DNA from: Branchiostoma belcheri
Lineage: Eukaryota; Chordata; Leptocardii; Amphioxiformes; Branchiostomatidae
Assembly: GCF_001625305.1 (NCBI RefSeq)
Contig: NW_017804243.1
Span: forward strand, 1,535,835 to 1,599,834
Reading direction: 5' to 3'
DNA length: 64,000 nucleotides
The notes beneath the pieces were generated by a model. The model was given only the letters and a program-made list of their open reading frames with translations. It made no database searches and had not been told where the DNA came from. Below, in pieces: positions 40,001 through 51,963 of the stretch (the first letter of the stretch is position 1; every line of letters begins with the position of its first letter). Position numbers and translations under genes: made by a program.

Positions 40001-43000
40001 TATATATGCCATATACGGTGTTTATAGCGTGGTTTATAGAATTACAACGGGGGGTTCATATTCATTAGGGTGATAGAAACGGGCAGTATCTGCGTATTTG
40101 ATACACAGTCCCTATCCAGTAGAATGTTTAGAACCGCGAACAAAGTGCGATTAAGCCTAAACAACGATACTTGCCACGACCTTATGTCACCTTCAGTTTA
40201 AGATGTGTTGCTCTGTTCTCATTTATTTATGTAAGATTTTCAATACTTGTAACATTGTTGTTTTAAACATTTTCTTGCGCTATAAGCTTACCTCATATTG
40301 ATATTTGGGGAGTAAAAGATCAACGCCGTTGCGCCGCAAAAACGTGTTGGAAAACTGCCAAGTCTTCGGCGCTAGTGCGGGTCGCGGCCATGTTCTTTGT
40401 TTACATTCTTTTTTTTAGGAGCCTCCTACAAAAAGCGGGCCTAGCGTAACTTATTCTCGCGCTACGCTGAGTCGCCGAAAAAGCGAAATGGCGACGCTAA
40501 TATGTTGAAAGTTATTGAAAATGACAATCTGGAAAATTTCAGTTATTCATACTTACAATTTTGGCGTGAAAAATCTTACATAATATCGCTTTAACGGTCT
40601 GTTTATTTAAAATGCCAGGGGGAGAGGCCAAGTCAGCGGCGTTACATCTGACCCCTGACCTGCTCCACCTGTACGGGGTTTGCTGTACCGCCGTCATACT
40701 GACGTTCTACTACGACCAGCACCTACAGCCTGCACCTGACATTGACCAGTACCTAAAACCTTTCTGGCCTCTACTGTTAGCTGATCTATTGAGTATCACC
40801 GGTGTCTTCATCAGACTATGCAGCCACTGTTGCTCGGTATGTTAGAGCTTACTTATTGTGATTGTCAGAACTATAAACAGCGTCCAGATTAAATTTGGAC
40901 TTTCCAGAGCACTTTGGACAAATGCTTCTAGCTGTCTTCAGCTTATACTTACAATGCTAATATTTTGTGAACAACTTCCCTGTCACCGTACGGATCATAT
41001 TGACCCCCAGCGGGGGTCGTCACGCATCGATAAAAATCGAAAAATCTTAAGATTTTTCTTTAAAATCTCAAGATGTTTTGGAAAATCTCAAGATTTTTTA
41101 AAACAATCTCAAGATTTTCCAAAACAATCCCAGGATTTTTTGGAAAGATCTCAAGATTGTTTCTGACAATCTCAAAACATCTAAAGATTTTTTAAAAGAA
41201 TCTTTAGATTTTTACAAACAATCTTAAGATTCTTTGAAACAATCTCAAGTTTTTTTAATAGTCATATTGAAATTGCTGTTTAAACGTTATGTAAGATTGA
41301 TAATAATCAATATCAGGATTTTCCGGAGGTTTTATTGCTGTGTAAGTCCTGTTTTTTTATTTTTCTGAAGCTTGTCAATGATAGATTAACCCCATTCACA
41401 GTTTGACGGTTTCTTCTCTCCTTTTTTTTTTGCATCAGTAGTGTGTTAATCCTACAAGTAGACTTCTCCCAATTATTTTTGCATAGTGAAAGTTTGCATG
41501 GTGAATAAACCATTGACATTACATCTTGCAAGAATTATGACTTCTGGATATTCTGTTATATTGATGGATTACACTGTAACCTGGTGACCAAGTCTTTGTT
41601 AGCTGCAGTGTCTCTTTCGTCCTCTCTGCAAATTCTTAGATTACAGTACGATTACAGCAGGATTTCTTGATGACATTATATATCAATCGCTACATGTATC
41701 TCAATCGCTACATGTATCTGCATGTCCATGTAGCAGCAAACAAAAGCCACATTGTCAGTCTGTACGGCCCAGGACCAGGGGTTTATTGGTTTCTACTGGC
41801 TCCTCCTGTTTCTTACAGGTCCCCCGATGTCAGGAAAACTAGTCTACATGTAATAAAATAAGTTAGGGGTTATATGCAGATTTCTATATTTTAAGTGGAA
41901 GACTTGCCAATTTTGTTGGTTAGCAATTCCATTCGGGGTACTATTGAAGCAGTACGTGCTGGTTTTTCACTGAGAAACTTTGATGGGAAGAAGACTGATA
42001 CAGCAGCAAGTTGGAGAGGACCAGGAATGTGGCATGAGATTGAGTGAGTTTTCCCTGGGAACCAGACTTGACTTGTGAAGCTGGGGGCATGGAGGGTGAG
42101 TGATAGCCCGATCCACCCTTTCACACTATCCGCTGTGCCTCTAGACTGTGCTGTACAACTTAAAGACACACAGGCCCCATACAGAATGTAGGTCCGCCGC
42201 CATGAAAACTCTTTGAGTTGGGCAAAGAACCCGAAGCATGTCCTGCCGTACTTTCTGTTGATGTGTACAAAGCAGGGTATATTGGTTATGTTAGGAAAAA
42301 GTGTGTAAGTATTGATTTTTTGAAGATTGCTTCAGACAATCTCAAAACATCTCAAGATTTTCAAAAGAATCTCAAGATGTTTACAAACAATCTCAAGATT
42401 CTTTCAAACAATTTCAAGATTTTTAAACGTCACTTTGCATCTAGGTGTAGCTAGCTAGTATCGGGTATTGTGTGTGCATTGTTAACCCGGGTAATGCATT
42501 GTTACCAAAAGTCTATAATGCATTATGCTTTCCCAGCCTACAACCATTCAGGTAGGCTCCTCTGACTGTGAGTCCATTTTTCTGCAGGGGGGTGAGCTTG
42601 GTGAGATAATGGGCTTGCTAATGGGTTTTGATGGGTTAAGGGGAGAAGCCATTTCCAGTACCCCGCCCCTGTCATTACAAGGCTTCATTTTTTAGGTCTT
42701 TGCTGATTAAGATTGACACTGGTTACTGGTTTGAAATGATTCTTTCTACCAAAATTAGGAAAAATGTTTTCGGTAACACTTTTCATCTAAATCATATGTG
42801 GCATTTTGGACCAGATGTTCCCCTATCAGATCCCCCAGCAGATGCACCACAATACAGAATCCAGCTAATAATAGTTGAAACAATAGAAGGTAGAAGCAAA
42901 TGTTTGTGGAGACTTCACAGCAAATATTTTATAATCTGCTGAGACAACTTTTTGATAAAATATCTTGTTCAATACATTTAGATACTACTTTAAAATTAAA

Positions 43001-46000
43001 GCTTGTCTCTACTGAATGATTTCCACCTGTCGTCTACATGCATGTTCAATGCCATGAGCCAATATCCTTTACAATGCATCTCCAAGATAGCAAGAGCTGG
43101 TCTTTGACTATAGTATAGGCCAATGCAGCACTAAAAGTCTTGCACAAGCATGTGCATTGAGTTCTGTATCCTGTCTACTCATACAAGGAGGACCCCTGCT
43201 GAAATTTCTATTGACATAAGGGAGTCTGATGTCACAAATGTCCCTGCCTTTAGGTCAGCTAGAAGCTATTAAAGCTCCCTACAGACTTTGATCTACTTTT
43301 AATGTTTTGAGAATGCAGGCTTAACAGTTATAATCATGGCAATGACTTAACCAAAATTCATTCATAATATACACATGTACCAAGGAGGATACATAAACAT
43401 GCCTAGTGTACAAGCAAGGGGCCTTCTGAACTTTACTCAGAGAATAAGCCAGAGTGACTTAATTAGTTCCAGGACCCCCTGCCTTGTGATAACACCCCTG
43501 ACTCTCTAGAGCTTCCTCCCTATTACCAGCTCCTGCAGTTTGGGTCTGGGTAGAATTCTGTCTGCTGGCCTTGGCACTGTACTTTGTCATGTATACACTA
43601 TTTTAAGGTCTTAAAGCCTAAAGTAGTGCATGATACATTGTAAGTTGATGATACATTGTAAGTTTTGAATTTAAGTTTGTTTTCAAATGTTTAAGATAAA
43701 AGATTATGGAGGGTCTGCATGCCCTTTTTCGTTAACTGTTATGGGCTAGTTTAATTTACCGTTAATCGTTGCCGGTCCGCTCTAATTCAACGTTAAGCGT
43801 TGTCAGTATATTCCTCGTGAAGCGTTATGGGTTGTTTTAATTCAACGTAAAACGTTATTTGTCATCCTGAATTCAGCGTTAAGCGTTAATAAATAATTCT
43901 TCGTTACGCCTAATTTTGCCTATCAAAGTGCAGGAAAATGCGTCATTGAAGGTTTAAAAATACAAAATTTCCCGGGGGAGAATTCCCCCGGACCCCCCTA
44001 CATTGCTCGCGCCTTTGGCGCTCGACTCGCGCTTCTGCGCACTCGGGGACCAGGGCAGGTGGGGAACACAGGGAACACATATCTTTAATGCAAGCTTCAT
44101 TACATGTATTAATAAAGGTATACGTAATTTTGTCAGTGATCAACTTTTCCACAAAGCGAGATACCAAATCCAGCTCGAAAAAAAAGCCTGTCAATTTACC
44201 GTTAAGCGTTGCCGGCCGTCCTGAATTTACCGTTAAGCGTTATCGGTCCTGCTAAATTTACCGTTAACCGTTGCCAGGACCCCCTCATGCAGACCCTCAT
44301 TATGTGTACATTTGATATAATGTCCTTGGTACATTCAAACTCTGTATAAATTGGGTTGTATCATTTTTGGGGGACAACCTTTTCTGGGAACCAATCAATT
44401 TACTTGTCAAAGCTTTGAATTAAAGAGCTGGCATATCAATTCTAACTCCTAGATTGACTATCTGTTAATTGAGACCAGAGCCAGTACTATATGCACTATG
44501 GGAGTACTGTTTTATAACTGAGTTGAGAATCTTTTCAATCAGTTTCATCCCTACAATCCCATATCCTAAATTATTTACCTTATATCGTCTTTGTGTTTTG
44601 TATCTTTGCCATCCATCCGATAAACTGCTAAAATAAACACAGGAGAGAGGAGAGGGTGTACTTTGAACGACTTTATAGTGAGATTGTCCCGGCAGCAATG
44701 CATCTGTGATTAATTAGCCACCAGGACATTGAGAGAGGAGATCGGTCGTACTCCAAAGATAAGCTTTGCCAGTTTGAGAAGTGGTCATCAGGGGATGTCA
44801 GCTTGGATTCTTTGGTTGTTTTGTATCTGTGCTGTTGGGTGTTAGCCTGGTGCTATTGTGCCATCCTCGGTTAGCACACCTCCGCAGTGGATTGTTTTAG
44901 AAGATGTAAAAAAATTGCGAAAAAAACACTGCACCAGACCCTCCCCATATCTGCTTGATTTTAACTCCATGCTCCAAGCAAGCCAGTGAGAGAAACCCTG
45001 GCAGCCTAGATCTACTGACTGTGAACACCAGCTAATCCATTCGCACACCATGTGGTAGAGTCTGTGGTAGGGACCAAACTCATTGGAAGAAGGCTGTCAT
45101 GATGAGCCAAGCTGCCATCTGTGCAGGGAACAGCTGAAGTAAGCTAGGGGCATCCTTGCCATAAATTACCCATACAAAAAGCTGAAACTGAATCTTTTTA
45201 CACTTGCTTTAGAAATTTTTAGTCCCAGAGGACAGTGATATTAGAAAATCTGGAAGGCGTTTGAAGGTGTTCTTTAGGTGACCATAGTATACTACATCTA
45301 CTATTCCTAGCCTCCCCCTTTCTTGAAGTTGGTATACTCCCCAGACCTCCAGCCAGGGCTTTCAGACCTGAGCCCTTGAGACTTTCAGGTTGCCTTCCCT
45401 GGGCTGGCCAGGTAGTAGAGAGGACACTGATGTCTGGTTTAGAAAGAAAATCAATGGTCATCACAGGTTTTTTTAATGATTCTCTGCCAAGAAATCATAG
45501 AAAGTTCCAATGACACCGTATATAGTTCTATTAAATCGTAAGGATGCAAGCAGAAAGCAGCAAAGAATTCTTTAAAAGGTTGTCATTTGACATTTTTTTT
45601 TTGTACAGTGGGTTGTTGTGCTCTGTTTGTAGGCTAGCATTAGCCTGAGTGCCGATTCCCTGTTTACTGGGACTTCCATAGCCTGGATGCCAGATCCAAA
45701 GCACACTGGACACAAAATATCTCAGTGAGCATATTTTGTGTCCAGTGTGCTTTGGGTCTGGCATCCAGGCTAGGACTTCCATGTCTCTGGCTCTGAGGAT
45801 ATCTGGTGTATCAATCTCAACAATCTCAGGAGGGGGTTGTTTATAATGGACAAGCTGGAGTAATCCTCCAGAGAGTAATGTCATGTACATGTAGCCTGGT
45901 TACCAAACCTTTGGTCATAGACATGGTGTCAAACATTGCTACAAGAAATGGCTGTACTCTGGTACTGCTGTACAGTACGCACATGTTTAGATGGTTTCTG

Positions 46001-49000
46001 ACCCTAAAATGACCTCAAATGGACATTGGACCACCCACACAAAACCCATTATGATAGTGGGTTGAAGACGAGATAGACATAAATGAGCTGGTCCAAATTA
46101 AGAAATATCCCACATGAGAGTAGAAATGTCCTACATGCCTACATGAGAGTAGCTCATCACAAGCTCCTGTCATGGGCCCTACATGTATGTACACAAGTCG
46201 CTACCTCACATGGGAAGAGGAGAGAAGGAATGGAAGTAATTAGGAGAGGGGGTAGGGGGTCGAATGTGTATGCTGAAACTAGCGAAGTAGAATTTTACTT
46301 CACTAATCATGATGATGATGGTGACTTAACTCTTAACTACGTTCTACTTCTGACAGCGGATCTCTTCTTGTAGTCTTGAAACCTTCTGGTATTCTAGTTT
46401 CAACCTTGGGATAACCGTCACAGCGATCTTCCAACACAGCGGTGTTGGTAGGTGTTATTTCTTGACAAAATTTGGTCCATTTCCTTATGTTGGACATTAC
46501 AGTTCAAACTTTGTTCATAATCACATTGATTGTTGGAATCTTATACCAGTAGTACCCCTTGCCCACTGGTCTAACCTCTAAAATGATATGGAGCTGTGTT
46601 TGTTTTGCCTGGGCTGCCGATCCCAGGGATCGGCGTTAATGACTTTTTAATTAATCCAGGGTGAACACCCGGCCAGGCTCCCAGAGCAGCTAGCCTGGCA
46701 GATCAGTGGCCGTGCCCGTCCCCGCTGCAAGGGGATGTAATTAATCAGGCGTGAAACGACCGGCTAATGTGAACAGTGCCGGGGACAGAGGCCTAGGAAA
46801 CAATTTTGTGACCAAAAGGCAAAACTGGCCATACAGTACATGTACTTGTAGTCAAATAAGAAGAAAAAAAACAAAGAAAGAAATTTATCTACAAATAACG
46901 TTACATCAAAATTGAAGATTTTGTAGGACCACATGTGCCACATGCCCCTGGGAAGCCATCCTGCAATCAAGGGGAGGGGGGGACAATTAAGTTCTCCTCC
47001 CAGGTAGTTCGAAACCAATTAACAATTATCTCTATCAGCTTTTTCTGGACACTGTAAAAACATAGGAATCCACACAGGGAGGTATGTTATCTATATAATT
47101 TGTCTGTAGCTAAGGTTAAAGAATGTCAGAAGGAAAGAAACTGGGCCAAGAAACTGAAAGGTTTCTTTTCACAGTGTCTGAAGCTAATTATATGTACATT
47201 GTATGTCTATCAAAATGATTGAAGACTTAGTATTCTGAAAAGGTGGGAGATCTGGAGTACTTGCAGGGCTTAAAAAACTTTTTCTGCATTACCATGCACT
47301 GCTGGTGCAGGTACACACTATCCAGTTTACCGGCGTCTGTTGTTCCCCGACTTCCGGGGGTTGAAAATTACCTTCACCTTGAAAGTTTTACTTGCACAAC
47401 TCAGACTTGGGAAGTGTGGATCATATTAAAAGCTCTCCTGTTGCAGTAATCTTTTCATGATGGGCCTAACATACATACTGCACGAATGTAGGATGTAGTT
47501 TTGTGACCCACCAGTCTTAGAAAAGTTCTACACTGTGTATATAATGGTGATCCTATTGTTGAAAAAAGTATTGAACATTTAAATTTGGGTCAAGAAAACA
47601 TTTCCCCCAAATTGCAACACCATATTTCAATTACATGGAAAACTCGCTGAACTGTTTTAGAATGTTAATTTTCTTTTAGATTTTTCCAAAAAAAAAATCT
47701 TGGGATTGTTAAAAAAGATCTTGAGCTTTTCCAGAAAATCTTGAGATTTTCCAGAAAATCTTGGGATTTTCCAGAAAATCTTGGGATTTCTAAGAAATAT
47801 CTTAAGATTTCTAAGAAATATCTTAAGATTTTTCGACTTTTAGTTTAATTTTCTGTTAACTGTCAATCTGTTGTATAATGCAAACAGGTGTATGTGATGT
47901 AAAAGTTACATTTTGAACTAAACCTACATGTTAAACATGACAGCTGGCTCTGTTAAAGCCCGTAAGAACTGAATGACTGAAAAGCCATATGTTGTGTGTA
48001 AATGAAGCTTCTTCATTGTGCACCCTGCCAGTACAAGCCCAAAACTACCACAACTGGCCTAAATCAGAATTTACACGAATCTTAAGAAGATGACGTTTGA
48101 ACAATAATTTCAAGATTACTTTTTTGAAATCGGTTCAGATCACCTAAAGATGTCCATTTCTTGAATGTTTCCCCTGATGCAACGCTTTCATTTTCCAAAT
48201 ATAAGATAAAACATATTACATAAAACATACATGCCATGCATTTCTGTGACCTACACATTATGCGTAAGTTAGAATGGTGCCATGTTACTCTATTATTCTG
48301 TTATTCAAATCCTAATAGTTCTGATGTACATGTATGACAGTCCTGTAAATTTTTATGTGATGCAAGAATTTACCACTTGACTGTTATGCAAGAATACTCA
48401 ACCATCAGATTGCGCAGACATATGTTAAGAACAACTATGCAGCTATGCCACATTTGATACCATAGTTGTATCGCTAATCCACCCGAGTCACAAAGAGGAC
48501 TCAGAAGACACTGAAAAATTTTAATCTACCATTGACAAGCTCCATGAAAATTTTAAAAAACTATCCTCATCAACTCGCCTAAACTCTCAAGACTCAGAAC
48601 CTACACAGCAATAAAACCTTCCGGAATATTCTGACTTTGATTAATATGAATCTTACATGAAGTTTAGACATTAATTTTAAGATGACTTTGAAAAAAATCT
48701 CCAGATTGTTTGAAATAATCTTGAGATTGTTTATAAAAATCTTGAGATTCTTTTAAAAATCTTTAGGTGCTTTGAGATTATCTGAAACAATCTTGAGATT
48801 TTTAAGAAAAATCTTGGGATGGTTTTGAAAAATCTTGAGATTTTCCGAAACATCTTGAGATTTTAAAGAAAAATCTTAAGATTTTTAGATTTTTAACGAT
48901 GCGTGACGACCCCCGCTGGGGGTCATTATGATCCGTACGGTGACAGGGAAGTTGTTTACAAAATATTAGCATTGTAAGTATAAGCTGAAGACAGCTAGAA

Positions 49001-51963
49001 GCATTTGTCCAAAGTGCTCTGGAAAGTCCAAATTTAATCTGGACGCTGTTTATAGTGGTATCCTTTAGGTAATCATTATGTTTACTGAAGGAAAACATAT
49101 TGTTTTTTGCTCAGTTTCCTCCTCTTCCTCTCCAAAGTGACCTCTGACCTGGCCAATGACCTAATTTGTTGACGTCTGTCACCATGGTAACTGGTGTTGG
49201 GTTACATAATGTTGCAATTTCATAGCAGGAGAGATTTAGACTCCTGTCACCATATACGTGAATGTGAATGCGTAAAATTTAACAGACCATATGCGAAAGT
49301 AAACATTATGCATTTGCTTTGCAAATGTTACCTTTCTAGTATTAACATTTTAGCGTAATATCCATGCAACGTACCTTTTATACTTTTGTCTTTACTAATT
49401 GTTTCGTTGTACTAATTCAATAAAAAACAGTTAAGATAGGACAACGTTTAAATATTAAAAAGTAAATTGAATGTAAATTCATTTGATAAAGAGGACCATT
49501 ATTGTTATTATATTGTACGTATTTTTCTCGTTTTTTTACGTGTCATTTTAGACGCCTACTCCACGTCAACAAACAGCGACTGTGTCAGCTACACCAGGAC
49601 CTGTCAACACTGGGCCACTCCCTCGTAAGTTTACCATGTCTTGATGTTTCACGCATAAAGCTAATGTCAATATTTCGCACTTGATATTTGTAGCCTTGGC
49701 AACATCACTTTATTATATACTTTTGGTAAGAATACGCTTACTCACTTATACAAGGGTGATTAACATTTCAATCTAAAATGTAGTGTGATTGAGTTACAAT
49801 ATCAACTGACCAAGTACAAAATGATTACTAGTAATTAACACACGTACACCTAAATCCGATTGATTTTACGTTAATAAGGTTAAATACTAATGACTTTATT
49901 ATATTGATTTGTCACTTTGAACAGATCATCTGCAGCCGATTGTAGCAACAGCAACACCCAAACCCACATCTGTTACTGCAATTCCGTTACCACCCATAGG
50001 ACAACAAAATATCACTCCAGGTAAAGTTTTCACCCAAAACTCTTTAAATTTCTTCAATAATTTTCATTTATTGCTTAGCAAACATGTATCAATTGCATCA
50101 CACCATACACTGTTACATGTTGAATCTATCTGGAGTTGTCCCCCAGTAAGCTTCTGTGTAGTTTTGTATTACCATGGGATTCATTTCATTTATGTAATGC
50201 CTTTAGCTTTGTACATACTAAAGGTTAAATTCAGTATATGATAATGAACTAGAAAGGTAACAAAGCAAATGCATAATGTTTACCTTCGCATACGGTCTGC
50301 TCTGTTAATTCTTACTCAAACATATTCACATATATGGTGACAGGAGTCTAAATCCCTTCTAATATAAAATTGCAACATTATGTAACCCAACACCAGTTAC
50401 CATGGTGAGAGACAGTCTGGTCATTGACCAGGTCAGAGGTCAGTGTTTGGAATGGAAGAAGAAAAAGAAAACGAAACGAAGCCTTCGGTAGACATAATTA
50501 TTAAACCTGTTAATTTTTTTTATACCTGCTCTTATTGTCACTTGTGAAAGAAAATATTTTGTTTGGATTTTTCAGGTCAAATGCATAATTGGTGGGGCCA
50601 GAACCAAAGGGCGTTTCCAGACACCTGGGAGGAACATCCGCCCGACCAGTCCCGCTGTTTCGTCCCGAAGGTTGATCCACAGACCCCGGAGTACAGGGAG
50701 GTAGAGACGGGCTTCCTGCAGAGCATCTACACACAGGATGGTCCCACTTGGAAGGTGCACAACATCTCCCGAGTACAGAACACAGCCTTGTATGACCAGT
50801 ACTCGGTGGCGAAGAGAAATATGGATAAAGGACTGCCGAACAAGTAAGTCCAACTTCTGAGTGACTGGCATGTATTTGTGAAACTTTAAGTAATTGTATT
50901 TTAATGTATTGTAATGTTTTTATGTACTCTACCATCTCCTGGAAGAATAGCTGTCACCCACGGGTGGGCAGCTAAAGGAGAGTTGTTCGACAACAAATTT
51001 AAACCACAACAATTTGTGTAACAAACCAACTACTGGTCGTCAAAGATAAAGCAAACCGATGCACAAAGAAACGATCACTCAATTGATATGAAGGACTAAG
51101 AAAACCAGCCCCATGTCATCTTTTTTTTTGACGCCATGGGAGAAGATGCCAGTCGGAAGAGATATTTGAAATATGAATAACGGATTAATAGTAATGATAA
51201 AGTCACAAGAAGTAGACAAAAGATTAAGAAGGGGCAACAAACAAGCACGGTGGAGCACACTGTCTCAATTCCTACAGAAAAATTCATAAAATGCACTACG
51301 TACTTCTAGGAAATCAAACTTTGAGTGAATTTTTCAATAATAACTTTTTTATCTTCTCCATAGAATCAATGAGAGGACTTTGTGGCATGGGACAGCTGCT
51401 GGTGCCATAGTCAATATAAACGAGAATGGCTTTAATCGATCATATTGTGGCAAGAACGGTAAGTTCACCTGTATGCTAATATGTCAATATTTTTCAGTCT
51501 GTAAATTACTAAGTAAGAGCACACAGTCACTTTTGATATGAAAACCTTTTGATAATTTTTTTATGAATACAATTCACTACTTATTCTCTTTGTTCCGAAT
51601 TACTTGAGACAAAATAGATTTTTTTAAAAAGCCATGACCGAACATGTTATTGTTTATTTTTCTGTAGCAACGTTCTTTGGAGAAGGGGTGTACTTTGCAG
51701 TCTCTGCGAGTTACTCAGCCCAGGGCAGATATGCAGTCCCGGATGGGAACAGCAACAGATTCATGTACAGAGCACGTGTACTTGTAGGGGAGTATACAAA
51801 GGGAGACAAGAACATGAAGGAACCTCCCATCAAGCCTAATTCTGGTAGCCATTCACGTTATGATTCCGTTGTCGACAATACTGCGAACCCAACAATGTTC
51901 GTCGTTTTTCGCGATGCTTATGCGTATCCAGAGTACCTCATAGAGTTTTCTACGTCAAACTGA
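37033..51963 (+). CDS. Multi-pass membrane protein with C-terminal PARP14-type catalytic domain, 10 exons, 670 aa
   Basis: Exons 37033-37198, 37567-37651, 38888-38943, 39113-39772, 40619-40836, 49552-49624, 49925-50020, 50576-50843, 51364-51458 and 51668-51963 are in phase throughout (671 codons). An in-frame TGA precedes the ATG. Residues 1-55 are polar with several N-glycosylation sequons (NGS, NTS, NVS, NQS) and no signal peptide. About seven hydrophobic helices follow (near 57-82, 112-133, 142-163, 172-196, 203-235, 250-277, 287-315), with a Cys cluster CGCACSCSC. Exon 5 (323-395) adds one or two more hydrophobic segments. A Pro/Thr linker (396-451) leads to a PARP domain (about 465-670) with His549 (LWHGT), Tyr581 (GVYFA) and Leu663 (PEYLI), the mono-transferase H-Y-L pattern. 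Exons 1-5 and 6-10 are separated by an 8.2-kb transposon; the join is inferred from matching phase 0, the lack of any start codon in exons 6-7, and the lack of any other 5' exon. If wrong, these are two genes. AATAAA lies at about 52026. Confidence 0.65.
37667..37837. mobile_element. 171-bp foldback MITE in intron 2 of the membrane-PARP gene
   Basis: TTAATGCACTGCC...GGCAGTGCATTAA ends enclose near-perfect long arms (TTGTATATGGTGTCATAACTG and its complement) around a GTGAGCGAAGCGAAC centre. It starts only 15 bp after the exon 2 donor. It is related to the element at 25213-25383. Confidence 0.85.
38390..38625 (+). mobile_element. CR1-like LINE 3' fragment
   Basis: The frame from 38419 reads VVEDENHFIS...KEKTILLL-type sequence ending VGKFVSTCLKRKSQ, the pattern of a CR1 reverse-transcriptase C-terminus. 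It is 5'-truncated and intronic. Confidence 0.55.
40227..40594. mobile_element. ~370-bp MITE, family also at 53329-53715
   Basis: Shares most of its length with 53329-53715 (e.g. GTTGGAAAACTGCCAA, TCGCGGCCATGTT, TTTAGGAGCCTCC, ACGCTAATATGTT). The right end CTTACATAATATCGCTTTAA matches. The left terminus is trimmed. It ends 25 bp before the acceptor of exon 5 of the membrane-PARP gene. Confidence 0.8.
40870..41345 (+). repeat. Left terminal inverted repeat of the 8.2-kb element
   Basis: Unique ~170-bp tip followed by 12 or more AATCTCAAGATTTT-like units, then GTAAGATTGATAATAATCAATATCAG...TTTTATTGCTGTGTAAG, which matches the reverse complement of 48585-48660. Confidence 0.85.
43709..44298. mobile_element. 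590-bp MITE nested in the 8.2-kb element
   Basis: The 13-bp inverted ends GAGGGTCTGCATG / CATGCAGACCCTC are flanked by the 6-bp direct repeat ATTATG (43703-43708 and 44299-44304). The interior holds many copies of CGTTAAGCGTTG-type units, spaced about 40-50 bp apart, near both ends. The middle has a GC-rich hairpin (CCGGGGGAGAATTCCCCCGG). Confidence 0.85.
45679..45772. mobile_element. 94-bp palindromic foldback with 9-bp target-site duplication
   Basis: The 42-bp arms 45679-45720 and 45731-45772 are inverted repeats with one mismatch around a 10-bp loop. The direct repeat GGACTTCCA flanks at 45670-45678 and 45773-45781. It is nested within the 8.2-kb element. Confidence 0.85.
48585..49056 (-). 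repeat. Right terminal inverted repeat of the 8.2-kb element
   Basis: Inverted counterpart of 40870-41345, with AATCTTGAGATT-type units followed by the GACCCCCGCTGGGGGTC palindrome and the unique tip ending GGACGCTGTTTATAGT. Confidence 0.85.
49074..49340 (-). repeat. Dispersed ~250-bp repeat, copy 8
   Basis: Reverse-orientation copy starting 17 bp beyond the right end of the 8.2-kb element, still within intron 5 of the membrane-PARP model. Confidence 0.75.
50248..50500 (+). repeat. Dispersed ~250-bp repeat, copy 9
   Basis: Forward copy in the intron just before the first PARP catalytic exon. It lacks the ATTTG of the usual 'AACATTTGCAAAGC' start. Confidence 0.75.

Larger units (their letters stand above)
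40870..49056. mobile_element. 8.2-kb foldback transposon with ~475-bp inverted repeats
   Basis: The left end 40870-41345 and right end 48585-49056 are inverted copies. The outer ~205 bp differ at about four positions, and identity falls inward. Termini read ACTATAAACAGCGTCCAG, or CACTATAAACAG if the right end's next base is included. Inside the unique outer part is the palindrome GACCCCCAGCGGGGGTC, then many ~17-bp units of the AATCTCAAGATTTT type. A second inverted pair of such arrays lies at about 42320-42425 and 47680-47835. No transposase frame is recognisable, so it is non-autonomous. No target-site duplication was found. It occupies intron 5 of the membrane-PARP model, starting 33 bp after the donor. 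Confidence 0.85.

Noticed and set aside
40612-40836. ATG at 40612 as the start of a new gene
   Set aside because: The ATG lies in the acceptor region (ATGCCAG|GG). The exon matches the phase left open at 39772, so it is better read as an internal exon.
42700-42942. 80-aa open frame inside the 8.2-kb element as a transposase
   Set aside because: No catalytic motif or splice partner; it is too short to support a transposase call.
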